The position numbers and the translations under genes are program-made. 26,583 nt of DNA from an uncultured Opitutales bacterium (GTDB lineage: Bacteria; Verrucomicrobiota; Verrucomicrobiia; Opitutales; Intestinicryptomonadaceae), in NCBI GenBank assembly GCA_900545715.1, contig URAJ01000030.1, positions 1 through 26,583 of the forward strand, given 5' to 3'. This document shows, piece by piece, positions 7,381-15,907 of the stretch. The notes under the pieces are model-generated. The model made no database searches. It was not told where the DNA came from and saw nothing but the letters and a program-made list of their open reading frames with translations. Numbering within the stretch: the stretch's first letter is position 1; every line of letters begins with the position of its first letter.

Positions 7381-8838
7381 CTATTTCTGTTCCGGAACGA
7401 GATCCGCTATGAACCCCAATCCAGATATTGTCTTGTCTTTCGGTGAAAGCTCCGAATTTTCATATTTTATAAAAGAGTCGAGCATCGGCTTTTTTATCGG
7501 GTAATTTGCACTGCCCTTGTATTCGCGGAACAATCCGTCGGTAAAATATATTCTCGAAACAGAATAGCCGTTTGGCACTTTTACTTTTCCGTCAGGAGTG
7601 TTGAACACAAAAAACAGCTTGTTCGTCTTGGGCTGCATTGCGTAAACTACGTCGCGGGAAATGCCCGCCGTGGGCGACTCATAAACCGTGCCGTCCCACT
7701 TGCGCTCGGAGAGGGGCGTATTGTTCAAGTTCTCCCAAACAGGAAGCGCCTTTACAAGTTTTATGCGCGCGGGGACGTCGCGTATGCTTTTAAAATCGGG
7801 CATATTGCCTGTTGCCCCCGGCCGTCCGTACCAATGCGTCCACGCCCCGTTTGCTACGGCAGTCCCGGATATTTTTCGAAGGGTCGCCTCGTCAAATACA
7901 TCGGGGGTCGTCGAAGCGACTTGGTCCTTCTTGTAGATTCCGCTCTTAAAGTTGCGTTCGTCCTCCACAAATTCGGTCGTATGGCCCTCCTCGCAGATAA
8001 AATCCGCAATGTATTTCTTAGCCTCCTCCAAGCCTTTTTCACTCACGAGCTTTTCGATGTCTTTCACCCAGCCGTTATACACGCGGTAAGGCTCGACTAT
8101 AAACTTTGCGTTTGGATTTATTTCGCTGCGGCAACGCTCAAACAATTTGCGGTAGAACTCGTAATGCCCGAGCGCATGTGTCGGGTAGTCGTGCACTACG
8201 TCAGGATGCTTGGACGCCGAATCGCTGCCTGTCCAATACTTTATAGTCACCTGCCTGCCGTTGCTCATAGGCTTGCCGGGCTTGCCCGTCCAGAAGTCGC
8301 CCTCGGCCTGCGGGACGTCCCATGCGGCTCCGGCAAACTTAAAGCCGGGGCGCGCCTTCTCGATTTTCTTTATCCGCTCTATTATCTTGTCGACAGTAGA
8401 GTCTATCACCTTCTGCTGCTGAAAATCGGGTATTATTGTTATTCCGTTTGGGGGGTTAAACCAGCCGGTTGCAATATTTTCAGGAAACGGTTTTGAAGCG
8501 TCTTTCAATGCCGCAAAGGTCTCCAATTCCCTGATTTTCTCAGGAGAGTATTTTTTTGAGATGTCAACGGAACGCTGGTATGTGGCGTACTCGGGCGATT
8601 CAAGATAGAACTTTAAGCCCTCCACATTTTTGCATTTTTCCATGCTCGGCATATAAAAGAGGCTCGTGTACCCCATTTGCCGCGCATAGTCCACATTGTC
8701 CTGCGCGTTTCCCCTCCACGATATGCCGAAAAAGTTACGGTAATCGTCCAATTCGTATTTTGGGGAATCGGCGATAGCGGCCACGGAGCACGCCGCCATG
8801 CACGCGCCAAGCGCGCCCCCCTTTATAATATTTTTCAT
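7381..8838 (-). CDS. Secreted putative glycoside-hydrolase-like protein, paralogue 2
   Basis: This is a 485-residue exported homologue of the other three array genes, closest to paralogue 1: the block KYWTGSDSASKHPDVVHDYP is shared by both, and long stretches match at the DNA level. The signal peptide is about residues 1-24, ending near AIA-DS, and the domain begins almost at once with DDYRNFFGISWRG. The motifs AAWDVPQAEGDFW, FIVEPYRVYNGW, ICEEGHTTEFVED, NGAWTHWYGRPG and VWENLNNTPLSERKW are all kept. I chose the ATG at 8838, since it starts a normal signal peptide; a GTG at 8877 would overlap the upstream stop codon. It lies 38 bp after paralogue 3 and 7 bp before paralogue 1. Function is inferred only from the motif pattern. 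Confidence 0.75.
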   Translation of the reverse strand: MKNIIKGGALGACMAACSVAAIADSPKYELDDYRNFFGISWRGNAQDNVDYARQMGYTSLFYMPSMEKCKNVEGLKFYLESPEYATYQRSVDISKKYSPEKIRELETFAALKDASKPFPENIATGWFNPPNGITIIPDFQQQKVIDSTVDKIIERIKKIEKARPGFKFAGAAWDVPQAEGDFWTGKPGKPMSNGRQVTIKYWTGSDSASKHPDVVHDYPTHALGHYEFYRKLFERCRSEINPNAKFIVEPYRVYNGWVKDIEKLVSEKGLEEAKKYIADFICEEGHTTEFVEDERNFKSGIYKKDQVASTTPDVFDEATLRKISGTAVANGAWTHWYGRPGATGNMPDFKSIRDVPARIKLVKALPVWENLNNTPLSERKWDGTVYESPTAGISRDVVYAMQPKTNKLFFVFNTPDGKVKVPNGYSVSRIYFTDGLFREYKGSANYPIKKPMLDSFIKYENSELSPKDKTISGLGFIADLVPEQK

Positions 8839-8876
8839 TTCTATATATAACATTATTATATTGCCAGATTTTAGCA

Positions 8877-10373
8877 CTACTTTTCTTCGGCCTTCTTAAA
8901 CTCGACGCAGTACGGCATATTTATGACGCTCGGATTGTTGGGAATTATTTTGCCGTCTTTTATTTCCATAAGCGGCGGTTTTTTCTTTCCCCATTTATTG
9001 GTTTCGTTGGGAGCCATTCCCTCTAACTTTTCAAAGACGCCGCTTAGCGCCGAGATTTTATCGATTTCAAATCCCTGCGGTATCGGAATTGAGCCGTCCA
9101 TAGTTATGAACGTAAAGTACACTTCGCCAGTCTCGGGGTGCTTTGCCCATATTGCAGATTCCGACATTCCCGCGGAAGGGGAAGAATACACGCCGTTTTC
9201 GTATTTGCGTTCAGACAGCGGAGTGCCGTTCAGATTTTCCCACACTGGCAGGAGCTTCGCTATTTTTAGACGCGCCGGAACATCTCTTATATACATGTAT
9301 CTCGGGCAATTTCCCGTGCCGCCGATTCGCCCAAACCACGTGCTCCACGCGCCGTTCACGGCGGCCGCAGCCGCTATCTTGCGAGACTGTGGATCGTCCC
9401 AAACATTCGGGGTGGACGACCCCGTGCGGGATTTGTCGAGAAGCCCGTTTTTAAACGCGCGCTCGTCGTCAACAAAACCGGTGGTTCCGTTTTCCTCCAA
9501 GACAAAGTCGGGCATATATTTTTTTACGTCCGCTCCCTTGGATTTCATGAGGTCGGAATCCATATAGCGCATCCAGTCGTTGTAAACGTTGTATGGTTCG
9601 ACAATAAATTTCACGTTGGGATTAAGCTCTTTCGCAACGCGCTCGCGCAACTGGCGGAAGAATTCGAAGTAGCCCTCGGAATAGGTTGCGTAGTCGTGCG
9701 TTACGTCGGGGTGTTTTGAGCCCGAATCCTTGCCGGTCCAAAACGACAGCGTTATTTGGCGCCCTTTGCGAGTAGCCTGTTCGGCGTCCCAAAAGTCGCC
9801 ATACGGCTGGGGTACGTCCCAGCTGAATCCCGCAAACTTGAACTTCGGGTTCTGTTTCTGATACCTTTTTACGTTCTCAATAATTTTGTCTATCGTTCGG
9901 TCGATTACCTTTTGCTGCTGGAAGTCGAGCTGCACACTGAAAATAGTGGGCGTTGAAAACCAGCCGGTCGCGAGATTTTCAGGGAAAGGCTTCGACGCGT
10001 CTTTGAGCGCGCATGTTGTCTCCCACTCCCTTATCTGCTCGGGCGTGTACTTTTTTGAGGGATCGACATACCTGCGATATGTACCGTACTCGGGGGTCTC
10101 AATGTAAAAATACATTCCGTCGGAATTGCGGTTTTTAGGCATTCCCCCCATTGCCATAACATGCGAAAACCCCATGCGCTTCGCAAAGGAGATAACCTCT
10201 CCAGAATCAGCCTGCCAGCCGGCGCCAAAATAGTTGCGATAATCGTCCTTCTCGTATTTTATCGCCGGAGAAGGAGCCGCCTGCTCGGCCGCCGGCGCCG
10301 ATGTTGACGCTTCCTGCGCAAATACCGCCGCGGCGGAAAAAATATAAATACTCGTTGCTTTAAGTGTGTTCAT
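8877..10373 (-). CDS. Secreted putative glycoside-hydrolase-like protein, paralogue 3
   Basis: This is a 498-residue exported member of the array, closest to paralogue 4: both have NDWMRYMD followed by MKSKG, a THxYATYSEG block and a NGLLDK segment. After a signal peptide ending near VFA there is an Ala/Pro-rich linker of about 20 residues (STSAPAAEQAAPSP), absent from paralogues 1 and 2, before DDYRNYFGAGW. The core motifs are FSWDVPQPYGDFW, FIVEPYNVYNDW, LEENGTTGFVDD, NGAWSTWFGR and PVWENLNGTPLSERK. It is the most divergent copy in the loops: the aromatic-rich part after MGFSHV differs from the others, and its C-terminal tail is different, which may mean a different ligand. I chose the ATG at 10373; 10388 would add five residues. 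It starts 30 bp after the paralogue 4 stop. Confidence 0.75.
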   Translation of the reverse strand: MNTLKATSIYIFSAAAVFAQEASTSAPAAEQAAPSPAIKYEKDDYRNYFGAGWQADSGEVISFAKRMGFSHVMAMGGMPKNRNSDGMYFYIETPEYGTYRRYVDPSKKYTPEQIREWETTCALKDASKPFPENLATGWFSTPTIFSVQLDFQQQKVIDRTIDKIIENVKRYQKQNPKFKFAGFSWDVPQPYGDFWDAEQATRKGRQITLSFWTGKDSGSKHPDVTHDYATYSEGYFEFFRQLRERVAKELNPNVKFIVEPYNVYNDWMRYMDSDLMKSKGADVKKYMPDFVLEENGTTGFVDDERAFKNGLLDKSRTGSSTPNVWDDPQSRKIAAAAAVNGAWSTWFGRIGGTGNCPRYMYIRDVPARLKIAKLLPVWENLNGTPLSERKYENGVYSSPSAGMSESAIWAKHPETGEVYFTFITMDGSIPIPQGFEIDKISALSGVFEKLEGMAPNETNKWGKKKPPLMEIKDGKIIPNNPSVINMPYCVEFKKAEEK

Positions 10374-10403
10374 CGTCGTAATTCCCATTATTTGCGTTTC
10401 GGG

Positions 10404-11927
10404 CTATTTGTTAGCCGCCCCTCCCTTTTTAACCAAATGCGCTATGAACCCTGCGTTTACCACATACGGGCTCTTCGGGACTATCTTTCCCCTCTTTACG
10501 CCAACTATGTTTTTCTTCGCGGGAGGCGTTTTTATCTCCTGCCACAATCCGTCAACATGGTATATCTCCTTTACTCTATATCCCTCAGGAATTTTCACCT
10601 GGCCTTTGTCCGATAGAAATACAAAAAACAGTTTTTTGGTTTCTGGCTGTATCGCCCATATTACGTCGGGCGTCATTTCCGCAGTCGGGCTCGAATAGTT
10701 TTCGCCGTCCCACTTGCGCTTGGAAATGGGCGTACCGTTCAAGTTTTTCCATACGGCGACGGCGCGGTTGAGCTTCATTCGTGCCGGAATGTCCCTTATC
10801 GTGCGGTAGCCGGGATTGTTTCCGGTGCCTCCGGGACGCCCAAACCAGCCTGTCCACGCGCCGTTTGAGGCGGCGACCCCGGCTATTTTCCTGAGAGTCT
10901 CGTCGTCAAAAACATTCGGGGTTGTCGAGGCTACGCGCGTCTTGTCCAACAGCCCGTTCTCAAAGTTCTTCGGATCGTCGACAAACTCGGTTCCGTTACC
11001 TTCGGAACATATAAGGTCGGGCATATATTCGGCGCGCTTGTCGCCTTTTGACTTCATAAAATCCCAATCCATATAGCGCATCCAGTCGTTGTAAACGCTG
11101 TACGGCTCAACTATCCATTTCGCGTCGGGATTTATCTTGCGCGCTTTCTCAAATAGCCTGTGGTAAAATTCAAAATGTCCCTCGGAATAAGTCGCGTACT
11201 CGTGGGTGACGTCGGGGTGCTTTACGCTCGCGTCTTTGCCGGTCCAATGGGCGAGCGTCACTTGCGAGCCGTTGTCCATCTTCTTTGTCTTGTGCTCGCT
11301 CCAAAAGTCGCCCTGCGGCTGGGGTACGTCCCACGCAAAGCCCGAGAATTTGAAATCGAGATTGGCCATTTGTATCTTCTTTACCTTCTCGATTATTTTG
11401 TTTGTTATGTCCTCAATGACCTTCTCTTGCTGCAAATCCAGAGTCGCCGTAAAATGGTGCGGCGGCACAAACCAACCGGTTGCCATATTTTGGGGGAAAG
11501 GCTTGTCGAGCGATATTAGAGAGCATGTCGTCTCCCATTCGCGTATGACTTCCGGCGGATATTTTTTTGATATGTCTATCGTCCTCCTGTACACGCTGTA
11601 TTCCGGAGACTCCATGACAAAGAACATTCCCTTCGAGAGCGGGTGCTTTTCCATTCCGCCTTTGTAATAAACGTGGCGGTAGCCCATCTGCTTTGCGTAG
11701 CGAAGGGTCTCGTCCACACTGCTTATCCAGCAAAGACCGAAAAAGTTTCTGTAATCGTCCATCGAATAGTTCGGAATATCCGGCGCCGCGCCTTTTTCAG
11801 GGACAGGCTTTGCCGCTTCGACTCCATTAGCGGGCTTCGCCGGCTCGTTCGCGTCCTGGGCGCACGCCGCGCATATTACAAAAGTTGACACGCTCGCCGC
11901 GCATCTTATCAGCTTTTCTATTTTCAT
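10404..11927 (-). CDS. Secreted putative glycoside-hydrolase-like protein, paralogue 4 (first gene)
   Basis: This is a 507-residue exported protein and the first gene of the array by transcription order. The signal peptide is about residues 1-24 (IRCAASVSTFVICAACAQD). It ends beside a Cys, but the residues before it do not fit a strict lipobox, so a free secreted protein is more likely than a lipoprotein. An Ala/Pro/Lys-rich linker of about 30 residues leads into DDYRNFFGLCW. Shared motifs are FAWDVPQPQGDFW, WIVEPYSVYNDW, CSEGNGTEFVDD, NGAWTGWFGRPGGTGN and VWKNLNGTPISKRKW; in the last, Lys replaces the Glu found in the other three copies. I chose the ATG at 11927. A palindrome of LacI type lies 83 bp upstream in the shared divergent promoter region. 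Carbohydrate activity is inferred, not shown. Confidence 0.75.
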   Translation of the reverse strand: MKIEKLIRCAASVSTFVICAACAQDANEPAKPANGVEAAKPVPEKGAAPDIPNYSMDDYRNFFGLCWISSVDETLRYAKQMGYRHVYYKGGMEKHPLSKGMFFVMESPEYSVYRRTIDISKKYPPEVIREWETTCSLISLDKPFPQNMATGWFVPPHHFTATLDLQQEKVIEDITNKIIEKVKKIQMANLDFKFSGFAWDVPQPQGDFWSEHKTKKMDNGSQVTLAHWTGKDASVKHPDVTHEYATYSEGHFEFYHRLFEKARKINPDAKWIVEPYSVYNDWMRYMDWDFMKSKGDKRAEYMPDLICSEGNGTEFVDDPKNFENGLLDKTRVASTTPNVFDDETLRKIAGVAASNGAWTGWFGRPGGTGNNPGYRTIRDIPARMKLNRAVAVWKNLNGTPISKRKWDGENYSSPTAEMTPDVIWAIQPETKKLFFVFLSDKGQVKIPEGYRVKEIYHVDGLWQEIKTPPAKKNIVGVKRGKIVPKSPYVVNAGFIAHLVKKGGAANK

Positions 11928-12009
11928 GTATATTGTCATTAATAATTACTCAATTAAACGCGCCTCCCCCAAAACGGCCGCGCAAGTGATTTATTGAATT
12001 TTGATTTTT

Positions 12010-12025
12010 TTGACAACGCTGTCAA
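12010..12025. promoter_or_regulatory. LacI-type palindromic operator in the divergent promoter region
   Basis: The 16-bp element TTGACAACGCTGTCAA has 6-bp perfect arms and a central CG, the pattern of operators bound by LacI-family sugar repressors. It lies between the divergent starts at 11927 and 12090. On the minus strand its TTGTCA half can serve as a -35 box with TAAATC 17 bp on. A bound repressor would then block the promoter of the four-gene array. No LacI-family gene is in the window. Confidence 0.5.
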
Positions 12026-12089
12026 GCCAACTCTGCAATACGCTCTCTTTAAACTTGTACGAATATTCCCAATGAAATATTTTATTGCT

Positions 12090-12947
12090 ATGAAAAATAA
12101 AACGACATCGGCAATATTCGCACTCATAATATCTTTCACCCTATGCGCCGCTTCGGACAAACCCGATGCCGCAAAAGATAAATCAAACTGCGGCGAAAAT
12201 CCGCGGTTCCAGTCTAAAATAGACCCAGAATGGCCGCAATGGCAAAAACGCTCATACAATTATGGCATGGATAAAACAAAAGTTCCCGTCCCGATATTCT
12301 TCGATGCCCCGATAGCGACAAACTCGACAATAATGGTGCGCGGCGGCGAAAATTTCAAAAAACGCTGGGGGCTTCACGTGTTTGAAGCGTATGCCGCCGA
12401 CGACACCTCGCGAATAACAATGATACTCAACAAGCATTTTGAAGAAGGCATGCCCGTCGCCGAGCTCTATTATTACGCCTCCGCATACGGGCAAGGGCTA
12501 AACGCGTACAACTGGTTTAGAATAGGCTCGGACGTTCCATACCATTCGTTCATGTTTTCGCGCGACAAGGCAATATTTTATGGGCAGACCGAATTCCGCA
12601 ACCTAATACGCCTCGACAACATCGGCTCAGCAGACCTCTCCGACAAAAATGTGGACTGGAAAGAGTCGAACAAGGAGGCTAAAAAGACAGTCAAACGCGA
12701 AGACTATCCCACTGAATCCACATACCGCCACGCAATCACCGCCGAAGGATATAAAAAAGAGGCAAAATATTTGAAGGCAAACGCGCTAAAAAAAGCCGGA
12801 AACGGCACGATGTTTTACGACAAAGACTACGACATAATAGTAGTAAAAGTCGGCGGAAAATGGAAAAAACTGCCCGTGGAGGAACTGCCGGAAGGCCACC
12901 CTTTAAAGGAAGAGAGCTCCGCGAAAGATTCTGCGGATAATAAATAG
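12090..12947 (+). CDS. Secreted protein of unknown function, divergent to the array
   Basis: This 285-residue protein has an N-terminal signal peptide (NKTTSAIFALIISFTLCAAS) and then a polar body. I do not recognise the family. Visible features are IDPEWPQWQKRSYNYGMD after the signal, a segment rich in aromatic residues (ELYYYASAYGQGLNAYNWFR), a Lys/Glu-rich helical stretch around WKESNKEAKKTVKRED, and a strand-rich end (DYDIIVVKVGGKWKKLP) with a charged tail. It has no membrane helix beyond the signal. I chose the ATG at 12090 because the signal peptide starts cleanly there; an ATG at 12072 is almost as good. It is transcribed away from the four-paralogue array and shares the promoter region with its operator, so co-regulation is likely. 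It might be a binding or accessory protein for the same substrate; that is a guess. Confidence 0.7.
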   Translation: MKNKTTSAIFALIISFTLCAASDKPDAAKDKSNCGENPRFQSKIDPEWPQWQKRSYNYGMDKTKVPVPIFFDAPIATNSTIMVRGGENFKKRWGLHVFEAYAADDTSRITMILNKHFEEGMPVAELYYYASAYGQGLNAYNWFRIGSDVPYHSFMFSRDKAIFYGQTEFRNLIRLDNIGSADLSDKNVDWKESNKEAKKTVKREDYPTESTYRHAITAEGYKKEAKYLKANALKKAGNGTMFYDKDYDIIVVKVGGKWKKLPVEELPEGHPLKEESSAKDSADNK

Positions 12948-12973
12948 CCGCCCCGCTCATACTCCGCTTGGGG

Positions 12974-13059
12974 TTTGGAATATTTTGCCCCAAACCTCGG
13001 CATAGACAAAAATCTCGCCTATAATTCAGGCTTTGGGATATTTTGCGCTATGCCTCGGC
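12974..13059. repeat. Imperfect 28-bp direct repeat with hairpin
   Basis: TTTGG(A/G)ATATTTTGC, six variable bases and CCTCGGC occur at 12974-13001 and again at 13032-13059, an offset of exactly 58 bases. The first copy can also fold: GGTTTGG pairs with CCAAACC just downstream. It may belong to an intergenic repeat family of this genome. Confidence 0.5.
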
Positions 13060-13275
13060 GGAGGTCTTTATCCTCAACTATCTCGGCAACTCCAAGCTTT
13101 TTGACACAATGCCGCGCTCAGCTCAGTTTGCGCCAAACGCCGCAAATGCAACTTTGCATTTTTTAATTCTATGCGTCGGAAAAATAAAAAAACGTAAAAG
13201 AATTTTCCGAACTGCCGAAAATAGAGTATCATTGAATAAAATGCTCCCCCAAAATTGTTGCACCGCCGCCTTATA

Positions 13276-13296
13276 GAAAAAGCGCGCACGGCGCGC
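13276..13296 (-). terminator. Intrinsic terminator on the minus strand
   Basis: On the minus strand GCGCGC, the loop CGT and GCGCGC are followed by TTTTTC. It lies about 245 bp beyond the stop of the metallophosphatase gene and could end its transcript. Confidence 0.5.
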
Positions 13297-13539
13297 AATG
13301 CGCTTTGGGATAAAAAACGCCGTTTGTGCCTTTTTGCGAAAAACTAATATTTATAGAGTCCAATTTATTTGCGGCAAAGCGCCTCAAACATGCGGCGCAA
13401 TATTCCTACACGTTTTCGGCTTCAACAAAAACTAAGCGGGTATATTTCAATACAAATATTTTAACGCCACTAGGCGCCCCTTTGAAATATGTCCGCCGCA
13501 GAAAAAATACTCACGCGGGGAAAATTTTTCTGTTATGCA

Positions 13540-14748
13540 TCAGTTGCCGACGGGCAATTTTATGTCTTCGCGCGGCTTTCCGCCTTTTGAATCAATAAAG
13601 GATATATCGATTTCTTTAGAATTGGCGGAAACAATCATTAAATCGACGTTGGAATTGACCACGTTCGGGACATTTATACCGTCTTTGTCTGCCGGATATA
13701 ACGGCAAGCTGTTCCGCTTGGGATTGAAAGAGTGCAAATGCCCGCTGAGAATCACGTCCGCGCCGGATTCGTTTATCAGCGGCATAAAAAGCTTCCTGAA
13801 ATGGAGCGAGCCGTGCCACGCGCCCCATGCCGGAGGAACGTGCACTATTATTATTTTTACAGGCGCTTTTTTGAAATCTTCGTTTTTTATCAATTCTGCG
13901 AACCATTCGGCCTGTTCCCGGCGGTAAGCGTCAAAGTCAGCTGTGGAAAAATATTCTATGTCGTTGTCTGGCTTGTCCTCGCCGGCGTCGAGCATTACAA
14001 AGTATGCGTTGCCCCATTTGAAGGAATAGTACGGTTTGCCTGTTGGAGTCGGGAAATATTTTAAAAATTCCTCGGAGAACTCCCCCCGCGTCTCGTGGTT
14101 GCCACGCGCAAAATAAACAGGCATTTCGCTTCCGGTAAATTTGACTATCTCGTTCATGAAGCCTTCGAATATCTGCCGCTCGGAATCCATTCGGCTTAAC
14201 ATATCGCCGTTGAGAACGATAAAATCTATATCTTTCGGGGCGTGAGAGAGCAAATCGGACAGGCGCTGGGAGTCCGCATGAATATCGTTGACCACCGCAA
14301 ATTTTACCTTTTCAGATGAGTTTGGAATGGGGCGCAGCAAAAAAGGTTTTCCCCTATATACGTCGCTTCCAGCATAGTCTCCATAGACGACTTTCTCGCC
14401 GTCCCTCCCCGTCACTTCTGCAGAGAGCACCCTATATCTCACGGGCTTGGAGATATTTTTAAGGCGCACATTATGAACTGTTCCAATGAGTTTTTTCCCC
14501 ATCGGAGAATTGAAAAACTTTGGCCGTTCGTATGCGTAAAAGTGCGTGCCGTCGTCCGGAGCCGTTTCCACCCACGATACCGCAGGCCGGTTGGTAATCC
14601 ATGTTATCACGGCTTCATCTCCGTAAAGAGAGTGGACGTACGGGCCGTATTTTATGGCGAACTTTTCCGCCTTCTCAGGCTTTTCCGCCGAAAATGCGCA
14701 AACTGCGGCGATTAAAAACGCCGCCATAGCAAATATTATGCGTTTCAT
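13540..14748 (-). CDS. Secreted metallophosphatase, purple acid phosphatase-like
   Basis: This 402-residue exported protein hydrolyses phosphate esters, judged by its calcineurin-like metallophosphatase domain. The signal peptide is residues 1-21, ending at AFSA. Residues 30-140 look like a fibronectin-type beta-sandwich (YGPYVHSLYGDEAVITWITN), as found in front of purple acid phosphatases. The two-metal site is complete: D155 and H157 in NDIHAD, D182 in LNGDM, N217 and H218 in ARGNHE, H303 in IVHVPP, and H337 and H339 in SGHLHS. The start at 14748 gives the signal peptide; an upstream start at 14799 adds implausible residues. There is no Shine-Dalgarno. It follows the PEP-CTERM protein gene on the same strand, with a terminator in between, so it probably has its own promoter. 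The substrate is unknown; phosphate scavenging outside the cytoplasm is the simplest role. Confidence 0.85.
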   Translation of the reverse strand: MKRIIFAMAAFLIAAVCAFSAEKPEKAEKFAIKYGPYVHSLYGDEAVITWITNRPAVSWVETAPDDGTHFYAYERPKFFNSPMGKKLIGTVHNVRLKNISKPVRYRVLSAEVTGRDGEKVVYGDYAGSDVYRGKPFLLRPIPNSSEKVKFAVVNDIHADSQRLSDLLSHAPKDIDFIVLNGDMLSRMDSERQIFEGFMNEIVKFTGSEMPVYFARGNHETRGEFSEEFLKYFPTPTGKPYYSFKWGNAYFVMLDAGEDKPDNDIEYFSTADFDAYRREQAEWFAELIKNEDFKKAPVKIIIVHVPPAWGAWHGSLHFRKLFMPLINESGADVILSGHLHSFNPKRNSLPLYPADKDGINVPNVVNSNVDLMIVSANSKEIDISFIDSKGGKPREDIKLPVGN

Positions 14749-14851
14749 AGGATAAAAAAATATATTCAGCGCTCGCGCGCGCAATAAAAAAAAGAACACG
14801 CCTTTTCATATTATTGCATGCCTTCCATCTATTTTACGCAAACCAACCAAC

Positions 14852-14890
14852 AAAAAAGCGGCTCGAAGATCCACGCTCCAAGCCGCTTGG
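14852..14890 (-). terminator. Intrinsic terminator after the PEP-CTERM gene
   Basis: On the minus strand AAGCGGCT and AGCCGCTT form a perfect 8-bp stem around a 17-base loop. A run of T residues follows (A-run at 14852-14857 on the plus strand). It starts 25 bp beyond the PEP-CTERM gene stop. Confidence 0.75.
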
Positions 14891-14914
14891 GAAAAATTCT
14901 GTTATTCAAAAAAA

Positions 14915-15883
14915 TTAACGCCTGCGCCTAAACGCCGCAAGCCCGAAGCAGAGCCCGCCAAGCAGAGCAGCAATTTCGGCGGGTTCGGGCACCACAGTCA
15001 GCTGCAATATTGTGCCATCCGCATTAAACGCCAACTCGTATTCCTTCTCCAAACCTACTATCCCAAAATCCATAGAAAGGTCGTCGTCGGGCGTCCCGTT
15101 TAGAGAAAATCCGCCCGCCGCGTTTATGAGATCATACGTCCCATCGCCTACTTCAAAGTCCGTAAAGTCGAAGTTTATTATTCCACCCTGCGTCGAGCAG
15201 CTGCCAGTCACGGTTATCAGCTCGCTGCCTTCCACAAGCTCTGCCACCTGAAAATTCAAAGTCCCCCCGACTGTAAGATTTCGGCCATTGCCGTCATAAT
15301 GGTACACGTTCAAATTCTTAATATAAGTATTGAGAACCGCGCCTGAGAAAACTTCCACATTCGCTCCGGTGACTTTATCAAGCGCCCCAGTTTCCTTTGT
15401 CCCGAAATTTACCGTTCCGGAGTATATCCTTATGGGATTGTCAGCGTTGACTTGAAAAGTCGTTTGGGAGGCGTCGGCGGCGCGCACCACGCTTACAGTA
15501 GAATCGGCATTTTCAAGAACGACTTGGAATGAAGCCATATTATAAGTCACATTCGCATCAGACGTATCCTTAGACCCAAGCGATATTGTCATATGTTTGC
15601 CACCTCCAAACGAAAATACCGTTTGAATACGCTGACCAGAGTACCAGCCACCCATATCGACTTTGTTGCTCGTAGGCAAAACTATTTCAAGAGGCGAACA
15701 ACCCTCTTCTACTCCGGTAAATTCGCCTATGCCTATCCATGGATATTTATAGTCGTATCCGGGCATTGTTTCCGAAGGCGTTGATTCCTCTATCATATAA
15801 AAAGCAACGCGATTGCCGTCGTGGACATAGCTGCTAATATTGGAGACCATATTGGCGGAAGCATAATAATTTGATATATCCAA
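14915..15883 (-). CDS. PEP-CTERM-type surface protein, main frame (5' end broken)
   Basis: This frame encodes 322 residues of an exported surface-type protein. The C-terminus has the PEP-CTERM sorting pattern: VVPEPAEIAALLGG, a hydrophobic stretch and FRRRR. In such systems the tail is cut and the protein is anchored or released through an exosortase. The body is rich in Gly, Thr, Asn and Val with repeated strand patterns (TVNFGTKETGALDKV, LNVYHYDGNGRNLTVGG), like a beta-helix or autotransporter-type passenger. The frame opens at a TTG without a ribosome binding site. In exactly the same phase, 34 codons earlier, lies an ATG with a full signal peptide, cut off by a TAA at codon 26. The gene therefore appears to be a nonsense-broken secreted protein. 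The rest of the frame is clean, so the damage is recent, a sequencing error, or suppressed. Confidence 0.65.
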   Translation of the reverse strand: MDISNYYASANMVSNISSYVHDGNRVAFYMIEESTPSETMPGYDYKYPWIGIGEFTGVEEGCSPLEIVLPTSNKVDMGGWYSGQRIQTVFSFGGGKHMTISLGSKDTSDANVTYNMASFQVVLENADSTVSVVRAADASQTTFQVNADNPIRIYSGTVNFGTKETGALDKVTGANVEVFSGAVLNTYIKNLNVYHYDGNGRNLTVGGTLNFQVAELVEGSELITVTGSCSTQGGIINFDFTDFEVGDGTYDLINAAGGFSLNGTPDDDLSMDFGIVGLEKEYELAFNADGTILQLTVVPEPAEIAALLGGLCFGLAAFRRRR

Positions 15884-15907
15884 TAGGCTCGCGCCGGAGT
15901 CGCCTTT

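Larger units (their letters stand above)
12948..13539. other. Intergenic region between convergent genes
   Basis: This 592-bp stretch lies between two convergent genes. It holds an imperfect direct repeat (12974-13059), a minus-strand terminator (13276-13296) and AT-rich filler. Short open frames occur on both strands but none has a recognisable protein pattern. Confidence 0.55.
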
